Positions 7,258-15,536 of a stretch of 27,151 nucleotides of DNA are shown here, piece by piece. The notes under the pieces are model-generated. The model did not search any database. It saw nothing but the letters and a program-made list of their open reading frames with translations, and was not told the DNA's origin. Each line of letters begins with the position of its first letter. The first letter of the stretch is position 1. The position numbers and the translations under genes are program-made. This stretch comes from Streptomyces sp. NRRL B-1347 (GTDB lineage Bacteria; Actinomycetota; Actinomycetes; Streptomycetales; Streptomycetaceae): NCBI RefSeq assembly GCF_000720325.1, contig NZ_JOJM01000086.1, positions 1 through 27,151 of the forward strand, given 5' to 3'.

Positions 7258-8049
7258 GGCGTACAGCTCCGCCCACTGCGGTGCCGTGAGGTCCTTGGGC
7301 AGCCGCGCCGGGGCGAGGCCGTGGCGGCCCAGCCACTCCTTCACGCCGCGCCGCGGCAGCTCAGGGCAGGCGGTGGCGACGATCTGGGGCAGGCCACGGC
7401 CCCGGCCCGTGAAGACGCGCTGCACCAGGTCCTGGTAGCCCTTCAGGGCCGCGCGGTCGACGAGCGGGCGGTCGCGGCGGGTGATCGTCAGCAGGCCGCC
7501 GTCCACGTTCGGGCGCGGGCGGAACGCCCCCGCGGGGACCCGCCGGGCGAGCGTGAACGCGTACCAGGGCCACCACTGGGCCGTCATCAGCGTGGCCCCG
7601 CCGACGCCCGCGCGGCGGCGCGCGACCTCCCACTGGACCAGCAGGACGGCATCCGTCCAGGCCGGTGCGCGCAGGACGCGGCGGAGCATCGGCGTCGTCT
7701 CGTGGAAGGGCAGGTTGCCGACCAGGACGTGCGGCGTCGACGGCATCGCGTAGCGCAGGAAGTCGGCGGTGACGATCGTCGTCGAGGGGTGCGTGCGGCG
7801 GGCCAGGCGCGCGGCGCGGCGGGCGTCGATCTCGATGCCCGTCAGGCTCCGGCCGAGCCCCTGGAGGGGCAGCGTGAGCGCGCCGTCGCCCGTGCCGATC
7901 TCGACGATCGGCCCCTGGGTGCGGGCCACGAGGTCGACGAAGGCGTCGATCGTGGCCCGGTCGGTGAGGAAGTTCTGGCCGAGCTCATGACGGCCGTGGC
8001 GGTACGTGGGGGCGGTGTGGTGCGTGGGGGTGGTGTGGTGCGTGCGCAC
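7231..8049 (-). CDS. erm: Erm-type 23S rRNA (adenine-N6) methyltransferase
   Basis: 272 aa. The SAM-dependent rRNA adenine dimethyltransferase fold is clear: RHELGQNFLTDRATI at the N-terminus (Erm/KsgA signature), motif I VEIGTGDGALT, GIEID after it, TADFLRY, and the catalytic motif IV VGNLPFHETTPML. The C-terminal part (FRPRPNVDGGLLTITRR, KEWLGRHGLAP) resembles actinobacterial Erm rather than housekeeping KsgA. Erm enzymes methylate A2058 of 23S rRNA and give macrolide-lincosamide-streptogramin B resistance. The start is set at GTG 8049 because GGAG lies 5 nt upstream; the GTG at 8085 has no such site. The N-terminus is odd: a Thr/His/Pro repeat (THHTTPTHHTAPT) precedes the fold. No biosynthetic cluster is visible, so this looks like intrinsic resistance. 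Control is predicted by the upstream leader. Confidence 0.88.
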   Translation of the reverse strand: MRTHHTTPTHHTAPTYRHGRHELGQNFLTDRATIDAFVDLVARTQGPIVEIGTGDGALTLPLQGLGRSLTGIEIDARRAARLARRTHPSTTIVTADFLRYAMPSTPHVLVGNLPFHETTPMLRRVLRAPAWTDAVLLVQWEVARRRAGVGGATLMTAQWWPWYAFTLARRVPAGAFRPRPNVDGGLLTITRRDRPLVDRAALKGYQDLVQRVFTGRGRGLPQIVATACPELPRRGVKEWLGRHGLAPARLPKDLTAPQWAELYALGTGGRRR

Positions 8050-8204
8050 AGGGACTCCGCGGCTTCGAGGTGAGCCGGGCAGCACGAGGTGCCGCTCGGC
8101 GCTGACGCGTTGAAGCGGCGGAGCGTTCTGTTCCTGATGGCCACCGGGTACGCGGGGCGTACCTGGGTGGCGCGAGAGAGTCCGGCCGCCGCTACGGGCG
8201 GCGG
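8050..8204 (-). promoter_or_regulatory. predicted translational attenuator of erm
   Basis: In the minus-strand RNA, segment 1 CCGCCGC (8204-8198, the last codons of the leader peptide) pairs with segment 2 GCGGCGG (8192-8186) over a 5-nt loop. Segment 3 CTCCGCCGCTTC (8123-8112) pairs with segment 4 GAAGCCGCGGAG (8066-8055) at 11 of 12 positions; segment 4 contains the GGAG 5 nt before the erm GTG, so the ribosome binding site is hidden. Segment 2 can instead pair with segment 3 (8 bp, AGCGGCGG with CCGCCGCT). The 45-nt 3:4 loop contains its own hairpin (GAGC/GCTC and GGCA/TGCC). This is the order known from erm attenuators: a ribosome stalled on segment 1 would free segment 2, open 3:4 and switch erm on. 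No U-tract is seen, so translational rather than transcriptional control is favoured. Confidence 0.7.
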
Positions 8205-8248
8205 TACCTCGTCACCGCGCAGGCGGCGCTGGCTGCGATTCCACACAT
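8192..8248 (-). CDS. erm leader peptide, 18 codons
   Basis: An 18-residue open frame, MCGIAASAACAVTRYRRP, ends 142 nt before the erm start. Its ATG is 7 nt after a -10-like TAGCGT, with no Shine-Dalgarno, so it is probably read from a leaderless mRNA. Residues 14-16 are R-Y-R, matching the Arg/Lys-X-Arg/Lys motif at which macrolide- and ketolide-bound ribosomes stall on known Erm leader peptides such as ErmDL. A ribosome stalled there would cover attenuator segment 1. The peptide is too short to judge by codon bias; support comes from its position, its motif and the RNA pairings that fit it. Confidence 0.7.
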   Translation of the reverse strand: MCGIAASAACAVTRYRRP

Positions 8249-8255
8249 GGGCCGC

Positions 8256-8293
8256 ACGCTAGGCCGCCTGCGGGGTCGGCGGCAAACGATTTT
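8256..8293 (-). promoter_or_regulatory. WhiB7/WblC-like promoter of the erm leader
   Basis: On the minus strand, TTGCCG (8285-8280) and TAGCGT (8261-8256) are 18 bp apart. An AT-rich AAAAT (8293-8289) sits 3 bp upstream of the -35 in very GC-rich surroundings. An AT-rich block directly upstream of the -35 is the known recognition feature of WhiB7, called WblC in Streptomyces, which activates ribosome-antibiotic resistance genes including mycobacterial erm. The predicted start point is at or next to the leader ATG at 8248. Elements are seen; the activator is inferred. Confidence 0.6.
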
Positions 8294-8300
8294 CGGGGCT

Positions 8301-8330
8301 TGCCGGGGCTTGCCGGGGCTTGCCGGGGCT
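8301..8330. repeat. 10-bp tandem repeat, three exact copies
   Basis: TGCCGGGGCT occurs three times in a row (8301-8330), flanked by degenerate copies on both sides (TTTCGGGGCT at 8291-8300 and TCCGGGCCGT at 8331-8340). It lies just upstream of the erm leader promoter. The rest of the gap up to 8407 shows no gene. Confidence 0.9.
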
Positions 8331-8407
8331 TCCGGGCCGTTGGCCGTCTGCCGGTCCGTCGTGGCTGGTCGCGCAGTTCCCCGCGCCCCCAAGGGGCGCT
8401 GTGGTGC

Positions 8408-8590
8408 CTACTCGTCCTCGTCCTCGTCGTCCAGGCGTGCCAGCCACGTCGCCAGGCGCTCCACCGGCACCTCGAAGTCCGGGTTGAGGTCCACGAACGT
8501 GCGGAGCTGCTCGGCCAGCCACTCGAAGGTGACCTCCTCCTCGCCGCGCCGCTTCTCCAGCTCCTCGATGCCACGGTCGGTGAAGTACAA
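8408..8590 (-). CDS. DUF6104 family protein
   Basis: 60 aa, very acidic. It is a single domain, YFTDRGIEELEKRRGEEEVTFEWL followed by AEQLRTFVDLNPDFEVPVERLATWLARLDDE with a DEDEDE end, which I recognise as the small actinobacterial DUF6104 family. Function is unknown. Two starts are possible. The ATG at 8596 has AGGAG only 1 nt away, too close to work, whereas the TTG at 8590 has the same AGGAG at 7 nt, giving MYFTDRG, the N-terminus I remember for the family. The TTG is therefore chosen. It lies downstream of kgd on the same strand, separated from it by a strong hairpin, and is probably transcribed separately. Confidence 0.85.
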   Translation of the reverse strand: MYFTDRGIEELEKRRGEEEVTFEWLAEQLRTFVDLNPDFEVPVERLATWLARLDDEDEDE

Positions 8591-8643
8591 AGTCATGCTC
8601 CTGACGAGACGGGATGTGCCTGTTCATCGTAGGCCGGAACGCC

Positions 8644-8687
8644 GGTGGGCCCGGCCCCGAGTCCGAGAACTCGGGGCCGGGCCCACC
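8644..8687 (-). terminator. strong hairpin downstream of kgd
   Basis: A perfect 19-bp inverted repeat (8644-8662 with 8669-8687) with a 6-nt loop, almost all G/C, starting 21 bp beyond the kgd stop. There is no T-run, as is usual for actinobacterial terminators. It should end kgd transcription before DUF6104. Confidence 0.85.
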
Positions 8688-8708
8688 TCCGTACGACCGT
8701 GCCGGGGC

Positions 8709-11700
8709 CTAGGCCTCGAACACCTCGCGCACCAGCTGCTCCTGCTCGGCCTGGTGCCGCTTGGCGGAGCCGACCGCCGGGGCCGAGCCGTGCGGCCGCG
8801 AGATGCGGCGCAGGCGCTCGCCGTGCGGGATGTCGGCGCCGACCGCCAGGTCCAGGTGGTCGATCAGGTTGAGGGCGATGAACGGCCACGCGCCCTGGTT
8901 CGCCGGCTCCTCCTGCGCCCACAGGTACTTCTCGGCGTTCGGGTGCTTGGCGATCTCCGCCTGGAGCTCGGCACCCGCCAGCGGGTACAGGCGCTCGATG
9001 CGGATGATCGCGACGTCCGTGACACCGCGCTTCTGCCGCTCGGCCTCGAGGTCGTAGTAGAACTTGCCGGCGCAGAAGACGACCTTGCGGACCGCGGCCG
9101 GGTCCACCGACGCGTCGCCGATGACCGGGCGGAAGCCGCCCGTCGTGAACTCCTCCGTCTTCGAGGCCGCGGCCTTGAGGCGCAGCATCGACTTCGGCGT
9201 GAAGACCACCAGCGGCTTGTGGTGCGGGTTGTGCACCTGCCACCGCAGGAGGTGGAAGTAGTTCGACGGGAGCGTCGGCATCGCGACGGTCATGTTGTTC
9301 TGGGCGCAGAGCTGGAGGAACCGCTCCGGACGGGCCGACGAGTGGTCGGGGCCCTGGCCCTCGTAGCCGTGCGGCAGGAGGAGCGTGACGCCGGACGTCT
9401 GCGCCCACTTCTGCTCCGCCGACGAGATGAACTCGTCCACGACCGTCTGCGCGCCGTTCACGAAGTCGCCGAACTGCGCTTCCCACATGACGAGCGACTC
9501 GGGACGGGCCAGCGAGTAGCCGTACTCGAAGCCCATCGCCGCGTACTCGGACAGGAGCGAGTCGTAGACGTTGTAGCGGGCCTGGTCCTCGGAGAGGTAC
9601 AGCAGCGGGGTGTAGTCCTCGCCGGTCGTCTGGTCCACGAGGACGCCGTGCCGCTGGCCGAAGGTGCCGCGGCGGGAGTCCTGGCCCGCCAGGCGGACCG
9701 GGGTGCCCTCCATCAGCAGGGAGCCGATGGCGAGGGTCTCGCCCATGCCCCAGTCGATCGTGCCGTCCTCGACCATGGCCGCACGGCGCTGCAGCTGCGG
9801 CAGCAGGCGCGGGTGCACGGTGATCTGGTCGGGGATGTTGACCTGGGATTCGGCGATCCGCTTGACGATCTCCTGGGAGACCGCGGTGTCCACGGCCACG
9901 GGGAACTCGGTCTGCGGGGCCGGGACCTCGGCGGGGGCCGGGGTCGTGGTGGCCTCGCGGACCTCCGTGAAGACCTTCTCCAGCTGGCCCTGGAAGTCCT
10001 GGAGGGCCTGCTCGGCCTCTTCCAGGGTGATGTCGCCGCGACCGATCAGGGACTCGGTGTAGAGCTTGCGCACCGAGCGCTTCTTGTCGATCAGGCTGTA
10101 CATCTGCGGGTTCGTGAACGACGGGTTGTCGGTCTCGTTGTGCCCGCGGCGGCGGTAGCAGATGAGGTCGATGACCACGTCCTTGTTGAACGCCTGCCGG
10201 AACTCGAAGGCCAGGCGGGCCACGCGGACCACGGCCTCCGGGTCGTCGCCGTTCACGTGGAAGATCGGCGCCTCGATCATGCGGGCCACGTCGGTGGAGT
10301 ACATCGACGAGCGCGCGGACTCCGGCGGTGCCGTGAAGCCGACCTGGTTGTTGATGACGATGTGGACCGTGCCGCCCGTGCGGTAGCCGCGCAGTTGCGA
10401 CATGTTGAGCGTCTCGGCGACCACGCCCTGGCCCGCGAAGGCCGCGTCTCCGTGGAGGGCGACCGGCAGGACGGTGAAGTCCGTGCCCCCCTTGTTGATG
10501 ATGTCCTGCTTGGCGCGGGCGACGCCCTCCAGGACCGGGTCGACCGCCTCCAGGTGCGAGGGGTTGGCGACCAGGGAGACCTTGATCTGCTCGCCGTCCA
10601 GGCCCGTGAAGGTGCCCTCGGCGCCCAGGTGGTACTTCACGTCACCGGAGCCGTGCATCGACTTCGGGTCGAGGTTGCCCTCGAACTCGCGGAAGATCTG
10701 CGCGTACGACTTGCCGACGATGTTCGCGAGGACGTTCAGACGGCCGCGGTGGGCCATGCCGATGACGACCTCGTCCAGGCGCGACTCGGCCGCGGAGTCG
10801 ATGACCGCGTCGAGCAGCGGGATGACGGACTCGCCGCCCTCCAGGGAGAAGCGCTTCTGGCCGACGTACTTCGTCTGCAGGAAGGTCTCGAACGCCTCCG
10901 CCGCGTTCAGCCGGCGCAGGATGCGCAGCTGCTCCTCGCGCTCCGGCTTGGCGTGCGGGCGCTCGATGCGGTCCTGGAGCCACTTGCGCTGCTTCGGGTC
11001 CTGGATGTGCATGAACTCGATGCCGGTGGTGCGGCAGTACGAGTCGCGCAGGACGCCGAGGATGTCGCGGAGCTTCATCATCGACTTGCCCGCGAAGCCG
11101 CCGACGGCGAACTCGCGCTCCAGGTCCCAGAGTGTCAGGCCGTGCTCGGTGATGTCCAGGTCCGGGTGCTTGCGCTGCTTGTACTCCAGCGGGTCCGTGT
11201 CGGCCATGACGTGGCCGCGGACGCGGTAGGAGTGGATCAGCTCGAAGACGCGGGCGGCCTTCGTGACGTCGTCGTCGTGCGAGGCGTCGATGTCCTTGAA
11301 CCAGCGCACCGGCTCGTACGGGATGCGCAGCGCCTCGAAGATCTCGTCGTAGAAGCCGCTCTCGCCGAGCAGGAGGTTCGCGACGATCCGCAGGAACTCG
11401 CCGGAGGCGGCACCCTGGATGACTCGGTGGTCGTACGTCGAGGTCAGGGTCATGACCTTGGAGATGCCCAGCTTGTTCAGGGTGTCCTGGGAGGTGCCCT
11501 GGAACTCGGCCGGGTAGTCCATGGAGCCGACGCCCATGATGACCGACTGGCCGGGCATGAGGCGCGGCACGGAGTGCACGGTGCCGAGGCCGCCGGGGTT
11601 GGTCAGGGAGACCGTGACGCCGGTGAAGTCGTCCATGCCGAGCTTGCCGTCGCGGGCGCGCCGGACGATGTCCTCGTAGGCCTGCCAGAACTCGAAGAAG

Positions 11701-12482
11701 TTCAGGGTCTCGGCCTTCTTGATGCCCGCCACGACCAGCTGGCGGTCGCCGTTGGGCTTCACCAGGTCGATGGCGAGGCCGAAGTTGATGTGCTCCGGCT
11801 TGACCAGCGTCGGCTTGCCGTCCTTCTCCGCGAAGGAGTAGTTCATCGACGGCATGGCCTTGATGGCCTGCACCATCGCGTACCCGATGAGGTGCGTGAA
11901 GGAGATCTTCCCGCCGCGGGCGCGCTTGAGGTGGTTGTTGATGACGATGCGGTTGTCGAACAGCAGCTTCACCGGGACGGCGCGCACGGACGTGGCCGTG
12001 GGCACCTCCAGGGAGGCGTTCATGTTCTTCGCCACGGCGGCCGAGGGGCCGCGCAGGGTCACGTACTCGGGACCGGCGGGCGCCTCCGTCGCGGGCGCGG
12101 CCTTGGCCGCGGGCTTCGCGGCCGCGGGCTGTGCCGCGGCGGGCTTGGCGGCGGGGGCCGGGGCCTTCGCGGCGGGCGCGGGCTTGGCGGCGGCCGCGGG
12201 CTGCGCGGCGGGCGCTGCCGGGGCGGGGGACGTGGTGGACGCGACCCCCGCGGCCGCGTCACCCGCCGGCTTGGCCGGAGCGGCGACGGACGCGCCTACC
12301 CCTGGCTTGTAGTCGGCGAAGAAGTCCCACCAGGCACGGTCGACCGAATTCGGGTCCTGGAGGTACTGCTGATAGATCTCGTCGACGAGCCACTCATTGG
12401 GACCGAACGCGGCAGCAGGGTTCTTGCCCTGCGCTTCTTGGTCGGTCGAAGTGCTCGAGTTACTGGGGGACTGTGGCGACAC
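8709..12482 (-). CDS. kgd: multifunctional 2-oxoglutarate decarboxylase/dehydrogenase E1 with E2-type succinyltransferase domain
   Basis: 1257 aa TCA-cycle enzyme, the actinobacterial fusion that decarboxylates 2-oxoglutarate with thiamine diphosphate and passes the succinyl group to CoA. Order: short E1 N-terminal segment (about residues 25-60, [26 protein letters not shown]); a 90-residue Ala/Pro/Lys linker; an E2-like acyltransferase domain (about 140-390) with [11 protein letters not shown], whose His (about 351) is catalytic; then the E1 domain with [15 protein letters not shown] (about 575), the ThDP region [19 protein letters not shown] (about 678) and INNQVGFT (about 709), ending in the transketolase-type C-terminal domain. 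No lipoyl domain is present, as in other Kgd proteins. GTG 12482 (MSPQSPSN...) is preferred, with AGAGGG upstream; the GTG at 12509 has no Shine-Dalgarno. Monocistronic; the 250-bp gap upstream shows no gene. Confidence 0.96.
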   Translation of the reverse strand: MSPQSPSNSSTSTDQEAQGKNPAAAFGPNEWLVDEIYQQYLQDPNSVDRAWWDFFADYKPGVGASVAAPAKPAGDAAAGVASTTSPAPAAPAAQPAAAAKPAPAAKAPAPAAKPAAAQPAAAKPAAKAAPATEAPAGPEYVTLRGPSAAVAKNMNASLEVPTATSVRAVPVKLLFDNRIVINNHLKRARGGKISFTHLIGYAMVQAIKAMPSMNYSFAEKDGKPTLVKPEHINFGLAIDLVKPNGDRQLVVAGIKKAETLNFFEFWQAYEDIVRRARDGKLGMDDFTGVTVSLTNPGGLGTVHSVPRLMPGQSVIMGVGSMDYPAEFQGTSQDTLNKLGISKVMTLTSTYDHRVIQGAASGEFLRIVANLLLGESGFYDEIFEALRIPYEPVRWFKDIDASHDDDVTKAARVFELIHSYRVRGHVMADTDPLEYKQRKHPDLDITEHGLTLWDLEREFAVGGFAGKSMMKLRDILGVLRDSYCRTTGIEFMHIQDPKQRKWLQDRIERPHAKPEREEQLRILRRLNAAEAFETFLQTKYVGQKRFSLEGGESVIPLLDAVIDSAAESRLDEVVIGMAHRGRLNVLANIVGKSYAQIFREFEGNLDPKSMHGSGDVKYHLGAEGTFTGLDGEQIKVSLVANPSHLEAVDPVLEGVARAKQDIINKGGTDFTVLPVALHGDAAFAGQGVVAETLNMSQLRGYRTGGTVHIVINNQVGFTAPPESARSSMYSTDVARMIEAPIFHVNGDDPEAVVRVARLAFEFRQAFNKDVVIDLICYRRRGHNETDNPSFTNPQMYSLIDKKRSVRKLYTESLIGRGDITLEEAEQALQDFQGQLEKVFTEVREATTTPAPAEVPAPQTEFPVAVDTAVSQEIVKRIAESQVNIPDQITVHPRLLPQLQRRAAMVEDGTIDWGMGETLAIGSLLMEGTPVRLAGQDSRRGTFGQRHGVLVDQTTGEDYTPLLYLSEDQARYNVYDSLLSEYAAMGFEYGYSLARPESLVMWEAQFGDFVNGAQTVVDEFISSAEQKWAQTSGVTLLLPHGYEGQGPDHSSARPERFLQLCAQNNMTVAMPTLPSNYFHLLRWQVHNPHHKPLVVFTPKSMLRLKAAASKTEEFTTGGFRPVIGDASVDPAAVRKVVFCAGKFYYDLEAERQKRGVTDVAIIRIERLYPLAGAELQAEIAKHPNAEKYLWAQEEPANQGAWPFIALNLIDHLDLAVGADIPHGERLRRISRPHGSAPAVGSAKRHQAEQEQLVREVFEA

Positions 12483-12759
12483 GGCGGCAACCGCCCTCTT
12501 CCGCTTCACAAGGTGATGGACAGCGGAAATAAAGGCTACGCCTCCGAGGACGTCAGGTGCAGGCCGGGCCGGTCATCCGTCGCGTAAGTCACACTGGATT
12601 GCGAGTTTCGGGGCTGTAAATGGCGGGAAACTAGCGAGGTTTGCCTACGACACGGCCCCGCGTGGAGACCCCTCGGGCACGTCGACACGCGGCTGCGGCC
12701 CGTCCGGCGCGTGACCTGCGCGCCCGTGACTCGCTTCCACTTCGAACCTTACGTCAACC

Positions 12760-14004
12760 TCAGCCTTCGAGCAGGCCCGGAAGGCTGACCTGGATCCGGC
12801 AGCCGCGGGCCGATTCGGCCACCCCGATGTGGCCGCCGTGGAGATCGACGGCCCAGCGCGCGATGGCGAGCCCGAGCCCCGTGCCGCCGTCGCCTCCGGG
12901 CGGGGCGCCGGCGTGCGCGCCCCGGTTGAAGCGCTCGAAGACCCGGTGCCACTCCGACTGGGGGATCCCGGGGCCCTCGTCGAGGACCTCCAGGTCCAGG
13001 GACTCGGGGTAGGGCCCGCGCCGGGCGCGGACCGTCACGCGGCCGTGCGGGGGGCTGTGCTTCACGGCGTTGTCGATCAGGTTGGCGACCACCTGGTGCA
13101 GGCGCTCGGCGTCGGCGTGCGCCGTCAGCTCAGGAGGTGACACGTCCAGGTGTAGATGGACATCCGTACGGGTGTGGCTGCCGGACCCCGACGGCATCCC
13201 TTTGCGCGCGGAGGCGACCATATTGGCCTCCTTCAGGACCCCCGACAGATAGGGCCACACTTCGAAGCGGCGCGCTTTGAGGGGGACGACACCGTTGTCC
13301 AGGCGCGAGAGGTCGAGGAGGGTGTCCACGAGGCGGCCCAGGCGCTCCGTCTGCTTCAGGGCCGTGCGCATCGTCTCCGGGTCGGCGGCCGAGACCCCGT
13401 CGACGACGTTCTCCAGGACGGCCCGCAGGGCCGCGATGGGGGTGCGCAGCTCGTGCGAGACGTTGGCGACGAGCTCCTTGCGCTGCTGGTCCTGGGCCTC
13501 CAGGTCGTCAGCCATGCGGTTGATCGTCGTGGCCACGTCGCCGAGCTCGTCGCGCCGGTCGGCGCCGCGCACGCGGCGCGTGTAGTCGCCGTGCGAGACC
13601 GCGCGGGCCACCGAGTTCATCTCGTCCAGCGGCGCGGTGAGGCCGTGGGCCACGAACTGCGTGATCAGCAGGGTGGCGATCACCGAGAAGACCGTGATGA
13701 AGCGCAGCTCGGTCTCGGTCTTCATGGCCACCATCAGCAGCCCGGTGGTGATGAACACCGAGACGACGACCAGCGTCCCGAGCTTCGTCTTGATGGAGAA
13801 CGGTCTGAGTCCGCCGAAGGGACCGCTCATCCCGCCACCTCCGCCCCGGTCGCAGCGCCACTTCAGACCACCCATGCCCGGGGCGGCGCCCACCATGCCT
13901 GCCGCGGCGCCGTACGCCGTCGTACCGCTCCCGGCGCTCTGGGGCGTCGTGCCGCTCAGGGCGCCGGGAGGCGGGCCGTCGGCGGCGCCGGGGTCCGCGG
14001 TCAT
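12760..14004 (-). CDS. two-component sensor histidine kinase
   Basis: 414 aa. An unusual Gly/Ala/Pro-rich N-terminal stretch of about 70 residues (containing MGGLKWRCDRGGGGG) precedes two membrane helices (about 76-95 and 102-120) with only a few residues between them, so there is no extracellular sensor domain. A HAMP region (121-174), HisKA with NVSHELRTPIAALRAVLENVVDG (His184), and HATPase_c with NLIDNAVKH (308-316), DEGPGIP (342-348) and GTGLGLAIA (374-382) follow; all catalytic motifs are intact. The ATG overlaps the response regulator stop by 4 bp (ATGA), so the pair is translationally coupled. M59 is an alternative start that would remove most of the extension. Stimulus unknown; it probably senses the membrane or a membrane partner. 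A CAGCCTT/AAGGCTG inverted pair at its 3' end (12761-12787) may help termination. Confidence 0.93.
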   Translation of the reverse strand: MTADPGAADGPPPGALSGTTPQSAGSGTTAYGAAAGMVGAAPGMGGLKWRCDRGGGGGMSGPFGGLRPFSIKTKLGTLVVVSVFITTGLLMVAMKTETELRFITVFSVIATLLITQFVAHGLTAPLDEMNSVARAVSHGDYTRRVRGADRRDELGDVATTINRMADDLEAQDQQRKELVANVSHELRTPIAALRAVLENVVDGVSAADPETMRTALKQTERLGRLVDTLLDLSRLDNGVVPLKARRFEVWPYLSGVLKEANMVASARKGMPSGSGSHTRTDVHLHLDVSPPELTAHADAERLHQVVANLIDNAVKHSPPHGRVTVRARRGPYPESLDLEVLDEGPGIPQSEWHRVFERFNRGAHAGAPPGGDGGTGLGLAIARWAVDLHGGHIGVAESARGCRIQVSLPGLLEG

Positions 14005-14741
14005 GGCGTCGGTGTCTCCAGGGCGTACCCGACCCCGTGGACCGTACGGATGCGCTCCGCGCCGATCTTGCGCCGCAGCGCCTTGATGTGGCTGTCGACC
14101 GTGCGGGTACCGGAGGCGTCCGCCCAGTCCCACACCTCGGCGAGCAGCTGCTCGCGCGAGAGCACCGCGCGCGGGGTGTTCGCCAGACACACCAGGAGGT
14201 CGAATTCCGTGGGTGTCAGGTGCACGTCCTCGCTCCGCACCCGCACCCGCCGCTGCGCGTGGTCGATCTCCAGCTCGCCGAGGCGGAGGATGCCGCTGCG
14301 CGGCGTCGTCGCGGCGAGCGCGGCCCGCTCCACGCGGCGCAGCAGCACGTGCACGCGTGCGGCCAGTTCGCGCATCGAGAACGGTTTGGTCATGTAGTCG
14401 TCCGCGCCGACGCCGAGCCCGACGAGCATGTCCGTCTCGTCGTCCCGCGCCGTCAGCATCAGCACCGGTACGGGGCGCTGGGCCTGCACGCGGCGGCAGA
14501 CCTCCAGGCCGTCGAATCCCGGCAGCATGATGTCGAGGATCAGCAGATCGGGCTGCCAGGCCTGGGCGGTGTCCACCGCGGCAGGGCCGTCCGCCGCCGT
14601 TTGCACGACGAAACCCTCGGCGCGCAGACGGGCAGCGATGGCGTCCACGATCGTCGGGTCGTCCTCGACCACGAGCACCCGGCGCTGTGCCCCTGGCATA
14701 GCCGCCGTGGCGCTGTTGTGGGAGGTGTGTGTCTGCTCCAT
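14001..14741 (-). CDS. OmpR/PhoB-family response regulator
   Basis: 246 aa. The receiver domain (about 20-135) has the acidic pocket E26-D27-D28, phosphoacceptor D70 in LLILDIMLPGFDG, switch Thr97 in LMLTARD, and Lys119 in DDYMTKPFS. The C-terminal winged-helix DNA-binding domain (about 150-243) has LTPTEFDLLVCLANTPRAVLSREQLL, TRTVDSHIKALRRKIG and IRTVHGVGYALE. All key residues are present, so it should be an active DNA-binding regulator phosphorylated by the kinase whose start overlaps its stop. The first 19 residues are a non-conserved Ser/Thr/Asn-rich tail. G-rich sequence (GGGGCGGGG) upstream may serve as ribosome binding site. Targets unknown. Confidence 0.95.
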   Translation of the reverse strand: MEQTHTSHNSATAAMPGAQRRVLVVEDDPTIVDAIAARLRAEGFVVQTAADGPAAVDTAQAWQPDLLILDIMLPGFDGLEVCRRVQAQRPVPVLMLTARDDETDMLVGLGVGADDYMTKPFSMRELAARVHVLLRRVERAALAATTPRSGILRLGELEIDHAQRRVRVRSEDVHLTPTEFDLLVCLANTPRAVLSREQLLAEVWDWADASGTRTVDSHIKALRRKIGAERIRTVHGVGYALETPTP

Positions 14742-14807
14742 CGCCCCGCCCCTGACGTGATCGCTTGGTGTCCGGTCAGCAGAGTACGGGGCGCGGAGGC
14801 ACCTCGG

Positions 14808-15536
14808 CTACGCAGCCCTTGTCGCGAGATGGACCACGTCCGGTACGCCCCGGGCAACGGCGATCTCTTCCGTACGTACGTGCTGGAATCCGGCATTCCG
14901 CAAAGCGGAGTCGAAAGCGGATGACGGCTGCGCGGACCACACCGCGAGGACGCCGCCGGGGTTGAGGCGGGCCCGGCAGGCGGCGAGACCGGTGGGGGAG
15001 TAGAGGCTCTCGTTGTCCTGTGTGACGGTCCAGTCGGGGCCGTTGTCGATGTCCAGGCAGAGCGCGTCGTAGGTGGCCGGAGGCGCACCGGAGTGGGAGA
15101 TTCCTGCTTCGTTGACGCTTGCGAATGCGCCCCTGACATATGCGACCAGATCGGTGTGCAGGATCTCCGTGCGCGGGTCGGCGAGCGCCTGCTCCGAGAA
15201 CTCCCCGAGCGGCCCGCCCCGGTGCCAGTCGATGACGGCCCGCTCCCGCTCCACCACGGTGATGCGGCCCCAGCGGGGGTCGGCGGCCGCGTGGGCGAGC
15301 GAGAAGCCGACCCCCAGGCCGCCGATGAGAACGCTGGGGCGCGGCCGTCCGTCCAGTGCCTCGTACGCGGCGTCGACCAGGAGGCGCTCGGAGCGGCCGT
15401 CCGAGGTGTCCATGAGGAACATGCCATTGGCAATGATCTGGAGCAGGTCGCCGTGGCGGCGCAGCACGACCTCGCCGTAGGGGCCGTCGCGCCTGTCGAG
15501 CACCACGGGGGGATCGGGCCGGAACGGAGTGCGCAT
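14808..15536 (-). CDS. spermidine-synthase-like methyltransferase-fold protein
   Basis: 242 aa Rossmann-fold protein resembling polyamine aminopropyltransferases. It has a short beta-rich N-terminus (RRDGPYGEVVLRRHGDLLQIIANGMFLMDTSDGRSERLL), nucleotide-binding SVLIGGLGVGFSLAHAA (motif I), acidic TVVERERAVIDWH after beta-2, DPRTEILHTDL, and YDALCLDIDNGPDW where spermidine synthases have their catalytic Asp motif. It could be a real aminopropyltransferase or a SAM-dependent methyltransferase; I cannot decide. The ATG at 15536 with a GGATGAGGGG stretch just upstream is preferred over the more distal 15683, whose extra residues look non-conserved. Same strand as the two-component pair, ending 66 bp before it, so it may be co-transcribed with them. 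Confidence 0.85.
   Translation of the reverse strand: MRTPFRPDPPVVLDRRDGPYGEVVLRRHGDLLQIIANGMFLMDTSDGRSERLLVDAAYEALDGRPRPSVLIGGLGVGFSLAHAAADPRWGRITVVERERAVIDWHRGGPLGEFSEQALADPRTEILHTDLVAYVRGAFASVNEAGISHSGAPPATYDALCLDIDNGPDWTVTQDNESLYSPTGLAACRARLNPGGVLAVWSAQPSSAFDSALRNAGFQHVRTEEIAVARGVPDVVHLATRAA

Noticed and set aside
7361..7990. Housekeeping KsgA instead of Erm
   Set aside because: KsgA shares the fold, but the GQNFLTDR/NLPF motifs and the C-terminus look like Erm, and the attenuator-like leader would make no sense for KsgA.
8247..12587. 1446-codon open frame on the plus strand over kgd
   Set aside because: It is the antisense of kgd, open only because of the high GC content. Its translation is Arg/Val/Leu/Asp-rich without domains, while the minus frame has all Kgd motifs.
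12510..12759. tRNA or small RNA gene in the gap upstream of kgd
   Set aside because: I found no cloverleaf, T-arm sequence or strong hairpin with a promoter. It most likely holds the kgd promoter, whose elements I could not fix.
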